Below are positions 17,752-24,695 of a DNA stretch of 24,750 nt, piece by piece (positions within the stretch are counted from its first letter, which is position 1; each line of letters begins with the position of its first letter). The position numbers and the translations under genes are program-made. A model generated the notes under the pieces. It was not told the origin of the DNA, did no database searches, and saw only the letters and a program-made list of their open reading frames with translations. The stretch lies in assembly GCA_964428385.1 (NCBI GenBank), contig CAYRYR010000035.1, positions 1 through 24,750 of the forward strand. Direction: 5' to 3'. The stretch is from JAFGOM01 sp964428385 (GTDB taxonomy: Archaea > Halobacteriota > Methanomicrobia > Methanomicrobiales > Methanospirillaceae).

Positions 17752-18962
17752 AAAAACTCCATAGGATCTGTTATCTCTCCTGCAATGGCACTGCAGGCAG
17801 CGGTTGTGACTGATGAGAGGTAATACTCTGCGTCAACTCCCATACGGTTCTTAAAGTTCCTGTTTGCTGTTGAGAGGCCGACTTCACCAGGTCCTAACAC
17901 TCCCATATGTGTTCCAAGACAGGGACCACATCCTGGAACACCTATCGTACACTCTGCCGTAACAAGTGTCTGGATGACTCCGGAATCAAGAGCCTGTTGT
18001 AGTACTGTCCGTGATGCCGGGACAACAATGGTCCTGACTGCTACCACTTCGTCAGAGAGGATTGCTGCAAGTCGGGCAAGATCTTTATATCTGCCGTTTG
18101 TACAGGTTCCTACAAAGACCTGATCAAGTTCTGTTCCTGCATATTCTGATACCGGATGAACATTGTCAACCCGATGGGGTGCCGCTACAACAGGAACCAG
18201 TTCATCAAGTGATATCGTTATCTCGTCTGAATATGAGCACGGCTCCTGCTGTTGGGGACGGATGTATGTGCCATAGTTGGCAAGATAGTTGGCAGTCACG
18301 GTATCAGCATAGCAGAGACCGGTCTTAGCTCCGGTCTCGACAGCCATATTGCAGAGAGTGAGCCGGTCAGCCATATCAAGTCCAGGCATTGCATCCCCGA
18401 TAAATTCAATTGCTTTGTATGTTGCTCCATCCATGCCAAGTCTGCCACAATAGGAGAGGGCAATATCTTTTGCTTCAACATGTTCAGATAGAGAACCCGT
18501 TAATATGACTGCAATCGTCTCCGGGACCTGGAGCCAGGTACCACCGGTAGCCCAGATGCCTCCCATCTCAGTTGCTCCGACACCGGTTGCAAACGCTCCG
18601 AACGCCCCTAATGTGCATGAATGAGAGTCGGCACCAATGATTATCTCTCCAGGCAGAGCACACCCTTCACTCATCAGCTGGTGACAGATACCTCCTCCGA
18701 TGTCAGAGAAGTGCATCGTCTTTTCCTTTGCAAAATCTCTCAGTTCATGTTGCAGTTGTGCACTTAACGATGCATTTGCCGGAGCGATATGGTCAAAAAG
18801 GATGTAGTTTCGAAATGGCTGTTTAATCGTAGGGGATCCCATCTCTTCCCAGGCAACCTTTGCAAGAACTCCGGTACCATCATGGCAGAAAGCACGGTCT
18901 GCTGTTACATCAATATATTTTCCTGCATTTTCTTTAAGAATTCGTTCTGACAGTGTTGCCAT
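17748..18962 (-). CDS. aksD: Homoaconitase large subunit (AksD)
   Basis: This 404-residue aconitase-family subunit is the [4Fe-4S] dehydratase/hydratase of the pathway. Cluster ligands are Cys287 in GTCTNGR and Cys345 and Cys348 in GVPGCGPCLG. Other family motifs are ADRAFCHDGTG (21-31), DHIAPAN (57-63), GICHQLM (91-97) and GADSHSCTLGAFGAFATGVG (110-129). Length fits the archaeal LeuC/HacA group rather than full aconitase. The start ATG at 18962 has AGGAGGA about 9 bases upstream and lies 29 bases inside the end of aksA. The homoaconitase rather than isopropylmalate isomerase assignment comes from its partner subunit and the neighbouring homocitrate synthase. Confidence 0.87.
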   Translation of the reverse strand: MATLSERILKENAGKYIDVTADRAFCHDGTGVLAKVAWEEMGSPTIKQPFRNYILFDHIAPANASLSAQLQHELRDFAKEKTMHFSDIGGGICHQLMSEGCALPGEIIIGADSHSCTLGAFGAFATGVGATEMGGIWATGGTWLQVPETIAVILTGSLSEHVEAKDIALSYCGRLGMDGATYKAIEFIGDAMPGLDMADRLTLCNMAVETGAKTGLCYADTVTANYLANYGTYIRPQQQEPCSYSDEITISLDELVPVVAAPHRVDNVHPVSEYAGTELDQVFVGTCTNGRYKDLARLAAILSDEVVAVRTIVVPASRTVLQQALDSGVIQTLVTAECTIGVPGCGPCLGTHMGVLGPGEVGLSTANRNFKNRMGVDAEYYLSSVTTAACSAIAGEITDPMEFL

Positions 18963-20088
18963 TTGTTTGTTCCTCCTGAACAGATTTGATTATCGTACAT
19001 AGTACTTTTGGCGTTATTCTACATTTACCCTCACTCTTTTTCTTTATCTCATTGAGAACCTCGTGTATCTGGCCATCACTGAGTTGTATCCCAAGCGTAC
19101 TGACAATATGTGTGAGAGCTTTAGTTCCTGTGTGTTTTCCTAATATGAATTTTCGTGTAAGTCCAAACAATTCAGGTCGCACATATTCGTAGGTATCAGG
19201 ATCCTGAAGAATTGCAGCGATATGTATCCCGCTCTCATGGGCAAATGCATTTCCTCCGACGATTGGTTTGATGACCGGCATACAGATGTTTGTACTCTCT
19301 TCCACATACCTCGAGAGGCGTGGAATGACGGTCAGGTCATAGCGGTCAACTCCGCCCTTCATTAAAAGGCCGGTCAGTACTTCTTCGAGCCGTGCGTTTC
19401 CTACCCGCTCCCCGATTCCGTTGACCGTGGTATGAAGCTGGAATGCTCCGCAGGCTGCAGCTGTCAGGGTGTTTGCTGTTGCACATCCCATGTCATTATG
19501 ACAGTGAATCGCCATTGGGATAGGAATCTGGGGCTGTATTGTCCTGACAATATCTGCTATCTCAAGTGGTGTATTATAGCCGACGGTATCTGCATACCCG
19601 GCATATCCTGCCCCATGCTCTGCTCCTTTTTTGTACACTGAGATGAGGGATTTGACGTCAGTACGGGACGCGTCTTCAGCAGCAAACCGAACCACGAGAC
19701 CATGGTCGCGTGCATACTCAATAACCAGACATGCTGAATCAATAACTTCATCCAGGGGTTTTTTAAATTTCAGTCGCAGATGCAGGTCAGAAGTAGGAAC
19801 AAATATGCTTACAATATCGACATCGGCATCAATCGCTGCATCAACATCTTCCTGCCGTGCCCGGGCAAGAGCACACGTCCGTGCCTTGAGTCCGAGCCGT
19901 GCGACAGATCGTACACAACACTTTTCATCATCTGATATTATCGGAAATCCCGCTTCAATCACCTCAACACCGACTTCGTCAAGGAGACTTGCGATCTCCA
20001 TCTTCTCGGTACAGGTAAATGATACCCCCGGGGTTTGTTCGCCATCCCGGAGGGTTACGTCACATATCTCAATATGCATAGGTTTCAT
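18934..20088 (-). CDS. aksA: Homocitrate synthase family (AksA)
   Basis: A 384-residue enzyme of the DRE-TIM metallolyase group that condenses acetyl-CoA with 2-oxoglutarate, and with 2-oxoadipate and 2-oxopimelate in the iterative pathway. Seen are VTLRDGEQTPGVSF (11-24), metal ligands His195 and His197 in HCHNDMG, NGIGERVGNARLEE (223-236) and FAHESGIH (282-289). It lacks the roughly 120-residue leucine-binding regulatory domain of LeuA and citramalate synthases, favouring AksA/NifV. I start at ATG 20088 (MKPMHIEICDV); the frame extends 39 codons further up, but that part overlaps the previous gene without family homology. ATG 20079 is an alternative. It overlaps the end of the TPP enzyme gene by 20 bases and the start of aksD by 29. 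Confidence 0.87.
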   Translation of the reverse strand: MKPMHIEICDVTLRDGEQTPGVSFTCTEKMEIASLLDEVGVEVIEAGFPIISDDEKCCVRSVARLGLKARTCALARARQEDVDAAIDADVDIVSIFVPTSDLHLRLKFKKPLDEVIDSACLVIEYARDHGLVVRFAAEDASRTDVKSLISVYKKGAEHGAGYAGYADTVGYNTPLEIADIVRTIQPQIPIPMAIHCHNDMGCATANTLTAAACGAFQLHTTVNGIGERVGNARLEEVLTGLLMKGGVDRYDLTVIPRLSRYVEESTNICMPVIKPIVGGNAFAHESGIHIAAILQDPDTYEYVRPELFGLTRKFILGKHTGTKALTHIVSTLGIQLSDGQIHEVLNEIKKKSEGKCRITPKVLCTIIKSVQEEQTNGNTVRTNS

Positions 20089-21220
20089 GGTGGATAACCT
20101 CTGGACAATCTCCCTGTACAACCACCGTACAGGGTCGTCTTGTAGTTGTAAGCACTTCTGAGAGTGCAGCACTGTCATCTGCAGAGATAACAAGTGGATC
20201 AGCAAATCTGATGTACGGCATCAGGTCACAGACCGGCTGGCCTCCGGTCATTCCCATACAGCGGTTCTGCATGATGATACAGAGCAGGGGAAGGTTTTTC
20301 TCATATACATCAATCAGAGCAAGAAGTCCTGAATGAAGGAGGCCATAGTCGCCGATGAGTGCGATGCCGGTACTGGTGGCTGCAACTGCGATGGCACTCC
20401 CCATACCGTAACTTGCATACCCAAAGTGATAGGGAGGATTCATGGCAATAAGGCTGCACCCGGTGTCACAGATAACACGGTCCCCCTGTTTCTCCAGAAT
20501 ATCATAGAGTGGGCGGAATGGACAGGTGGCACAGAGTGTCATGTTGTACCCCCTGGCCTTTCTGGACTGTTTTTTTCTCTCTCCTATAGGTTTTGGATAC
20601 TGTGATCCCGGTGGCATCATCCCGCAGTCAGCAATAGACTGGTTCATTGCTGCGGCCTTGACACACCTGCCATACATCGTACAATCCGTATCAGTAAGTC
20701 TTCCCTGTTCATGCCCACTCGCAGATATGGTATGATGAGTTTCATCTCTTTGGATACTGGTCTCTTCTGCAAGGTCATGAGGTTGAACGGTGACCAGTGC
20801 AACTCGTGAAAACCGTTCAGATGCTTTTAAAGCGGTATGAATAACGTCGATATCATCAGGTTTCCAGGCAATTACCGGGATGGCAGCGACAGATCCATAT
20901 GCAGCCGAATTCTCTACCACTGTTGAGCTTACTACTGACGGGTCATCGCCTCCGATAATGACGACACCACCGATGAGACCCTGATAGGTGGCATTTACCA
21001 TCGGGTCGGAAAGGGTGTTGAGACCTACGTGTTTTACGATGACTGCTGCCCGTCTTCCTGCGAGTGAATCACCAAGGGCATACTCAAGAGCCACCTTCTC
21101 ATTGATGACTGAGATTGCTTTTGTTCCTGAAACGAGTCTGGTAACAGGATATCCGGGAATGCCGTATATTCTGTCTGCTCTTCTCAAAAGGTCGTGTATC
21201 AGCAGATTTTCGCCATTCAT
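20069..21220 (-). CDS. Short IorA-like thiamine-diphosphate enzyme; candidate 2-oxo-acid decarboxylase
   Basis: A 383-residue protein resembling the alpha subunit of indolepyruvate:ferredoxin oxidoreductase but far shorter than the usual 600 or so residues. The pyrimidine-binding half has YGIPGYP (19-25), NEKVALEYALGDSLAG (40-55, with presumed cofactor-activating Glu41) and KHVGLN (64-69). The diphosphate-binding half has CATCPFRPLYDIL (230-242), CDTGC (251-255), GDYG (290-293), QNR (318-320) and MTGGQP (324-329). The C-terminal two-cluster ferredoxin domain is absent, and no IorB-like gene lies nearby. A non-oxidative decarboxylase is therefore more likely than an oxidoreductase. Its coupling to aks genes makes 2-oxosuberate a plausible substrate (giving 7-oxoheptanoate); this is inference. 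The start ATG overlaps the radical SAM stop by one base and follows GGGGGTGG. Confidence 0.8.
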   Translation of the reverse strand: MNGENLLIHDLLRRADRIYGIPGYPVTRLVSGTKAISVINEKVALEYALGDSLAGRRAAVIVKHVGLNTLSDPMVNATYQGLIGGVVIIGGDDPSVVSSTVVENSAAYGSVAAIPVIAWKPDDIDVIHTALKASERFSRVALVTVQPHDLAEETSIQRDETHHTISASGHEQGRLTDTDCTMYGRCVKAAAMNQSIADCGMMPPGSQYPKPIGERKKQSRKARGYNMTLCATCPFRPLYDILEKQGDRVICDTGCSLIAMNPPYHFGYASYGMGSAIAVAATSTGIALIGDYGLLHSGLLALIDVYEKNLPLLCIIMQNRCMGMTGGQPVCDLMPYIRFADPLVISADDSAALSEVLTTTRRPCTVVVQGDCPEVIHHETYAY

Positions 21221-22182
21221 CAGTCCACCCCCGGGATCATGTCACACCCGGCACATGCCGGGCACATGGTCATGGCAACTGAAGGGAGAAGATGGTATTT
21301 TGCAAGAATATCATGCTGTAGTAAAAAGATCTTTTTAATCCGTTCAGGAGAGGGACGGGAGTAGGAGGCTACTTCAGCGGCAGGGTGTAAGGGTCGTAAG
21401 ACTGCGATTACTCCTTTTTGTGCAAGATTTGTGATGCAGGTTGCAAGTTCCTCATCGGTCTCCCCAAGGCCGAAGATGATGTTGGAAAAGACATGTCCTC
21501 TGCCAAATAGGGGGACCGATGCGACGAGGGCATCTTCGATATCTGTCCTTACGAGGCCCGGACACATGGTGGTAAAGAGATCCCCTGTTGCCGTCTCCAG
21601 ATTAAACTTAACCTCGGCAACACCAGCTTCTTTGAGGAGTGCAGGAGTATCAGGTGTTGGATAGATAGAAACTCCGATTGGAAGGGAAAAATGGCGTATT
21701 TGGTGTATCACCGAGAGAACATAGGCCTCTTCTTCTTCTATTGTTGTTAATACCCCGCTTGTAAGTGAGATGGCATCGATATCCGGGAGAACGGATGTTA
21801 TCATTGTTTCAATCTCTTCAAGGGTTTTTCTGCCGGAAATGTTTGGAACACTACAATATTTGCAGTGAAATATACACTGTGATGTAACAGTGATGTATGC
21901 CTGTCGTGGGCAGTGAAGACCTGGTTTTTCCAGCATCGCATGGACAGTCTCACCGGCAATCGAACAGGTTACCGCTCCCTTACCCTGATGGACGCATATG
22001 ATCTCTGATAGGGGATCAATAGACATTCTAACCCGTTTTCCTGTGAAATTCAGGAAAAAACTACCCGGGCCGCCAGCACCAGGTCCTGCAGTGGATTTTG
22101 ATATATACTCGTCGGCAGGGGCTCCAGTAAGATTTGCACTTCCTTTGGCAAGGAACAGACTCTTTATGTCTCTCCAGTTCAT
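21220..22182 (-). CDS. Radical SAM protein with C-terminal CxxCxxC, leader gene of the aks cluster
   Basis: A protein of about 320 residues. The radical SAM cluster motif CIFHCKYC (CxxxCxxC, near 103-110) is followed by a (beta/alpha) barrel with the SAM-contact region SLTSGVLTT, VKFNLETAT and NIIFGLGETDEE. The C-terminus ends in MCPACAGCDMIPG, a CxxCxxC that could hold an auxiliary Fe-S cluster. The pattern is reminiscent of biotin/lipoyl-synthase-like archaeal proteins, but the substrate is unknown. I prefer ATG 22182: the TATA box at 22211-22219 would start transcription near 22190, downstream of the alternative GTG at 22206. The stop overlaps the TPP gene (TGATG). Being first in the coenzyme B cluster suggests a role there, perhaps in sulfur chemistry; this is inference. 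Confidence 0.8.
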   Translation of the reverse strand: MNWRDIKSLFLAKGSANLTGAPADEYISKSTAGPGAGGPGSFFLNFTGKRVRMSIDPLSEIICVHQGKGAVTCSIAGETVHAMLEKPGLHCPRQAYITVTSQCIFHCKYCSVPNISGRKTLEEIETMITSVLPDIDAISLTSGVLTTIEEEEAYVLSVIHQIRHFSLPIGVSIYPTPDTPALLKEAGVAEVKFNLETATGDLFTTMCPGLVRTDIEDALVASVPLFGRGHVFSNIIFGLGETDEELATCITNLAQKGVIAVLRPLHPAAEVASYSRPSPERIKKIFLLQHDILAKYHLLPSVAMTMCPACAGCDMIPGVD

Positions 22183-22210
22183 GATAGTCTTCCAGAAGGG
22201 ATACACATAA

Positions 22211-22219
22211 TTTTTATAT
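22211..22219 (-). promoter_or_regulatory. TATA box of the coenzyme B cluster
   Basis: On the minus strand the sequence reads ATATAAAAA, preceded by CCACG. It lies about 30 bases before the ATG at 22182, implying a very short leader. The short gaps and overlaps downstream suggest one transcript to 15446. Confidence 0.6.
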
Positions 22220-22232
22220 CGTGGATCATTTT

Positions 22233-22262
22233 GTTACCGGGAATTTCGTTACCAGAATTTTC
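22233..22262 (-). repeat. Two-copy 15-bp tandem repeat upstream of the aks cluster promoter
   Basis: GTTACCGGGAATTTC (22233-22247) is directly followed by GTTACCAGAATTTTC (22248-22262). A partial third match, TTCGTTACAGA, lies at 22289-22299. The pair sits 14 bases upstream of the TATA box, where archaeal activators or repressors commonly bind, so it may be an operator. Confidence 0.45.
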
Positions 22263-22630
22263 GGCATCAAAAGATATGAATCATTTGGTTCGTTACAGAG
22301 ATCTGTATCATAAAGATATAACGAGGTAAAAACAGATGCGGATAATCAGAGGTATCCTAAGTTTGTGTTTATATACAAATCTCTTATTATAAAACTATCT
22401 CCGGAATAACAAAAAAATAAGATAGGTTTGTCAAATGTTTCCTTTTTTGACGATATTGGTTTAGGCAATAAAGTGTACTAATACTCATCTCCCTCTTTTT
22501 CTCTCTCTTCTATTTACCCGTGGTGACAAGGGATGTTATGCATTGTTTAAATACCCGTGATTTTCACTATTACATGCACCATCATGATGATACATAAAAA
22601 ATCCACTCCATGCTCATGTAAATAGCAAAA
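22263..22630. other. Gene-free region between divergent transcripts
   Basis: AT-rich spacer between the aks cluster promoter and the CheC-like gene. I see no reading frame of note and no tRNA. It contains another TATA-like stretch (TTTATATAC near 22368-22376), a pyrimidine-rich block near 22490-22515, two TACCCGTG copies (about 22514 and 22552) and the palindrome CATCATGATG at 22580-22589. A small RNA cannot be excluded. Confidence 0.4.
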
Positions 22631-22640
22631 ACATATACAA
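22631..22640 (+). promoter_or_regulatory. Possible promoter of the CheC-like gene
   Basis: ACATATACAA is the nearest TATA-like element, about 35 bases before ATG 22672. No clear ribosome binding site precedes that ATG, so a leaderless or near-leaderless message is plausible. Confidence 0.3.
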
Positions 22641-22671
22641 TCTCGTATAGTATAAGCTAACTGAATATGCA

Positions 22672-23286
22672 ATGAATGTCTCTCTAGAAGTACTTGATGG
22701 TGTGCGTGAGTTGATTACGATTGGGGTTGGTCGTTCGGCAGGAATGCTTAACCGGCTTACCAAGGCACATGTGACCCTGACTGTTCCTGAAGTTCGTATC
22801 TCTGATGTTGCTTCTGAGTATTATCTGAGATCTGCATTATGCACGATGAATCCGGAGGATACCTCCCATGTTATTCTGAAATTTTCAGGAGAATTAACCG
22901 GCTCTTTGAATCTGATAATACCCCATTCGAGTGCTCTCAATTTAGTAATTATTCTTACTGGTGAAGATGGGTCACCTGATGAGATGGATGCTCTTCGTGT
23001 TGAGACTCTTTTGGAAGTGGGAAATATTATTATCAGTTCGGTAATGAGTGCTATCAGTATTGTCTTAACGTCGCGTCTCTCATTTCAATTTCCCAGTTAC
23101 CAGACCGGAAAATGTGACTCAACAAGTCCTGTCATAATTACTCAATCAGATATCGGTATTATTGCCAGAATCTGGTTTCAATTGCAGCAGAAAGAGATAG
23201 AGGGAGATCTTTTCATTCTTTTGAATCGTGAGTCATTTGAGCATCTCGATACCTGTATCCGGACTGCAATGGAGAAGGGGCTATAA
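22672..23286 (+). CDS. CheC-like phosphatase family protein
   Basis: A 204-residue protein resembling CheC, which dephosphorylates CheY-P in archaeal and bacterial taxis. CheC proteins contain two copies of a D/S-x3-E-x2-N motif. Here the second is intact (ETLLEVGN, Glu115 and Asn118), whereas the first reads DGVRELIT, with Thr16 in place of Asn. One active centre therefore appears degenerate. No CheY, CheD or receptor gene is in the window. The gene overlaps the following PAS histidine kinase by one base (TAATG), suggesting the phosphatase serves that kinase's signalling branch rather than, or in addition to, motility. No ribosome binding site is evident at the start. Confidence 0.72.
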   Translation: MNVSLEVLDGVRELITIGVGRSAGMLNRLTKAHVTLTVPEVRISDVASEYYLRSALCTMNPEDTSHVILKFSGELTGSLNLIIPHSSALNLVIILTGEDGSPDEMDALRVETLLEVGNIIISSVMSAISIVLTSRLSFQFPSYQTGKCDSTSPVIITQSDIGIIARIWFQLQQKEIEGDLFILLNRESFEHLDTCIRTAMEKGL

Positions 23287-24401
23287 TGTGGGATGAGAAT
23301 AAGACACTTGTCTCTCTCAATCTTAACACCCTCCCGGTGGGTGTCTGTATTATCAGAGAGAATTATACCGTCTCTACCTGGAACAGGACTCTTGAGAACT
23401 GGACCGGTATTCTGGCTGATGAGGCACTGGATAAGCTTCTTTTTGAGGTGGTTCCTTCATTTGCGGATCCTCTTGTTAAAGAGCGGGTAAAGGTGGTTTT
23501 TAGCGGTGGTGGTCCGGTTATCTTATCTTCCCGGTTTCACCCACGCATCTTCCCACTTCTTTCTGAAATCCAGAATGAAGGGAAAGTTCAACGAATCACT
23601 ATCTCTCCCTTTGAGATTCCAAATGGAGAACTCCGGGCAATGATAGCAGTTGAAGATGTGACTGCTATTACCGAGCAGGTTTTCAAATACCGGTTAATCA
23701 AGAATCAGATTCAGTATGAACTTGAAGAAAAGAAGAAGACTGAACAGGCACTGGCTGTAGCTATTAGTAAATTAAACACTCTCGCTGCTATAACCCGGCA
23801 TGATTTGAATAATATCCTGACTGCATTTTTGGGTTATCTTACCTTTGCACAGAATGAAAAACCCGAAGGGAAGATTGCTACGTACCTTGAAAAGATGAGA
23901 CAGGCGGCCGGAGTAATGAAGAATCAGATAGCATTTGCCCGTGATTATCAGGAGATGGGTAATTCACTGCCGTCCTGGTTTAATATTCACTCTCTGGTAA
24001 TATCTTCAGGAGTCGGTCCCAAATTCTCCGGGGTAACCCTGACGGTAGAGACCGGAACACTTGAGGTGCTTGCAGATCCGCTGATTGTAAAAGCAGTGTA
24101 TAATCTGCTGGAAAATGCAGTCAGGCATGGGGAACGTACTTCGGTGATAACGGTTCGTAGCCAGGTAATAGAAGACGGGATTATAATAATCATCGAAGAT
24201 AATGGGAAAGGAGTGCCCCTTCAGATTAAAGGGAGGATATTTGAACGGGGATTTGGTTCAAACACCGGACTTGGTCTGTTCCTGGTTAAGGAGATCCTCG
24301 GGATCACCGGGATGCAGATCATTGAGACGGGTATTGAAGGGAAAGGAGCCAGGTTTGAGATCCACGTTCCTGCCGGTTATTTCAGATATCAGGATTCATA
24401 A
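23286..24401 (+). CDS. Soluble PAS-domain sensor histidine kinase
   Basis: A 371-residue kinase. A PAS domain spans about residues 10-130 (CIIRENYTVSTWNRTLENWTG opening, ending VEDVTAITE), followed by a coiled-coil linker at 135-165. The dimerisation/phosphoacceptor helix has ITRHDLNNIL with His172. The ATPase domain has an N-box NLLENAVRHG (Asn277), the G1 box EDNGKG at 304-309 and the G2 region GFGSNTGLGLFLVKEIL at 322-338. There is no membrane span, so it senses a cytoplasmic signal. No response regulator is adjacent, which is common for archaeal kinases of this type. It is translationally coupled to the CheC-like gene. Ligand and partner are unknown. Confidence 0.9.
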   Translation: MWDENKTLVSLNLNTLPVGVCIIRENYTVSTWNRTLENWTGILADEALDKLLFEVVPSFADPLVKERVKVVFSGGGPVILSSRFHPRIFPLLSEIQNEGKVQRITISPFEIPNGELRAMIAVEDVTAITEQVFKYRLIKNQIQYELEEKKKTEQALAVAISKLNTLAAITRHDLNNILTAFLGYLTFAQNEKPEGKIATYLEKMRQAAGVMKNQIAFARDYQEMGNSLPSWFNIHSLVISSGVGPKFSGVTLTVETGTLEVLADPLIVKAVYNLLENAVRHGERTSVITVRSQVIEDGIIIIIEDNGKGVPLQIKGRIFERGFGSNTGLGLFLVKEILGITGMQIIETGIEGKGARFEIHVPAGYFRYQDS

Positions 24402-24404
24402 TCA

Positions 24405-24410
24405 TTTTTT
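24405..24410 (+). terminator. T-tract after the histidine kinase gene
   Basis: Six T begin 4 bases after the stop codon, followed by more T-rich sequence; a likely archaeal termination site. Confidence 0.4.
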
Positions 24411-24487
24411 CTTTGTTATTTCTGCGGGGAAAAAGGGAAAATACCGATGATAGATTAGTACACTCAATTTATGGCATTTTAACACTT

Positions 24488-24695
24488 TGGGCTCTGTCTG
24501 AAAAACAAGTGATACCATATCATCATGTTCAGGCAGGATGTAATTCCCTGACATTCTGACTTTGTCATTGACAATTTTCTACAGCATTTAAAATTCCAAC
24601 CGCAGAGGGACGCAGAGGGCGGAGAAAGAGGTTGAAAATAATCAGGTAATTATAAGATGACTATATCATATCACCTGAAAAATCGACAGAGCCCA
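24488..24695. mobile_element. MITE-like element with 11-bp terminal inverted repeats
   Basis: TGGGCTCTGTC at 24488-24498 is exactly repeated in inverted form at 24685-24695 (GACAGAGCCCA). Similarity between the two ends continues imperfectly inward for about 30 more bases (GTGATA and ATAT blocks). The 208-bp interior has no coding capacity. A non-autonomous insertion element or a remnant of an insertion sequence fits best; no clear target duplication is visible, and a large RNA hairpin is an alternative. Confidence 0.5.
24601..24620 (+). repeat. CGCAGAGGG tandem motif
   Basis: CGCAGAGGGA and CGCAGAGGGC are adjacent, followed by the purine-rich GGAGAAAGAGG. Similar GCAGAGG arrays recur in intergenic DNA of many prokaryotes. 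Here the motif lies inside the inverted-repeat element and contrasts with its AT-rich surroundings. Confidence 0.5.

Noticed and set aside
15446..20088. Reading the cluster as leucine biosynthesis (leuA-leuC-leuD-leuB)
   Set aside because: The synthase lacks the leucine-binding regulatory domain, the small subunit has YLRT, and the neighbours include a TPP enzyme and radical SAM protein not expected for leucine. Not fully excluded without phylogeny.
19631..20161. 176-codon open frame on the plus strand opposite aksA
   Set aside because: Antisense shadow of a clearly conserved gene; low-complexity Ser/Arg/Thr composition and no family motif.
20089..20205. 39-codon N-terminal extension of aksA
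   Set aside because: It lies within the end of the TPP enzyme gene and has no resemblance to the start of homocitrate synthases, which begin just before the DVTLRDGEQ motif.
22183..22206. GTG start for the radical SAM gene
   Set aside because: With the TATA box at 22211-22219 transcription should begin downstream of this codon; ATG 22182 is preferred.
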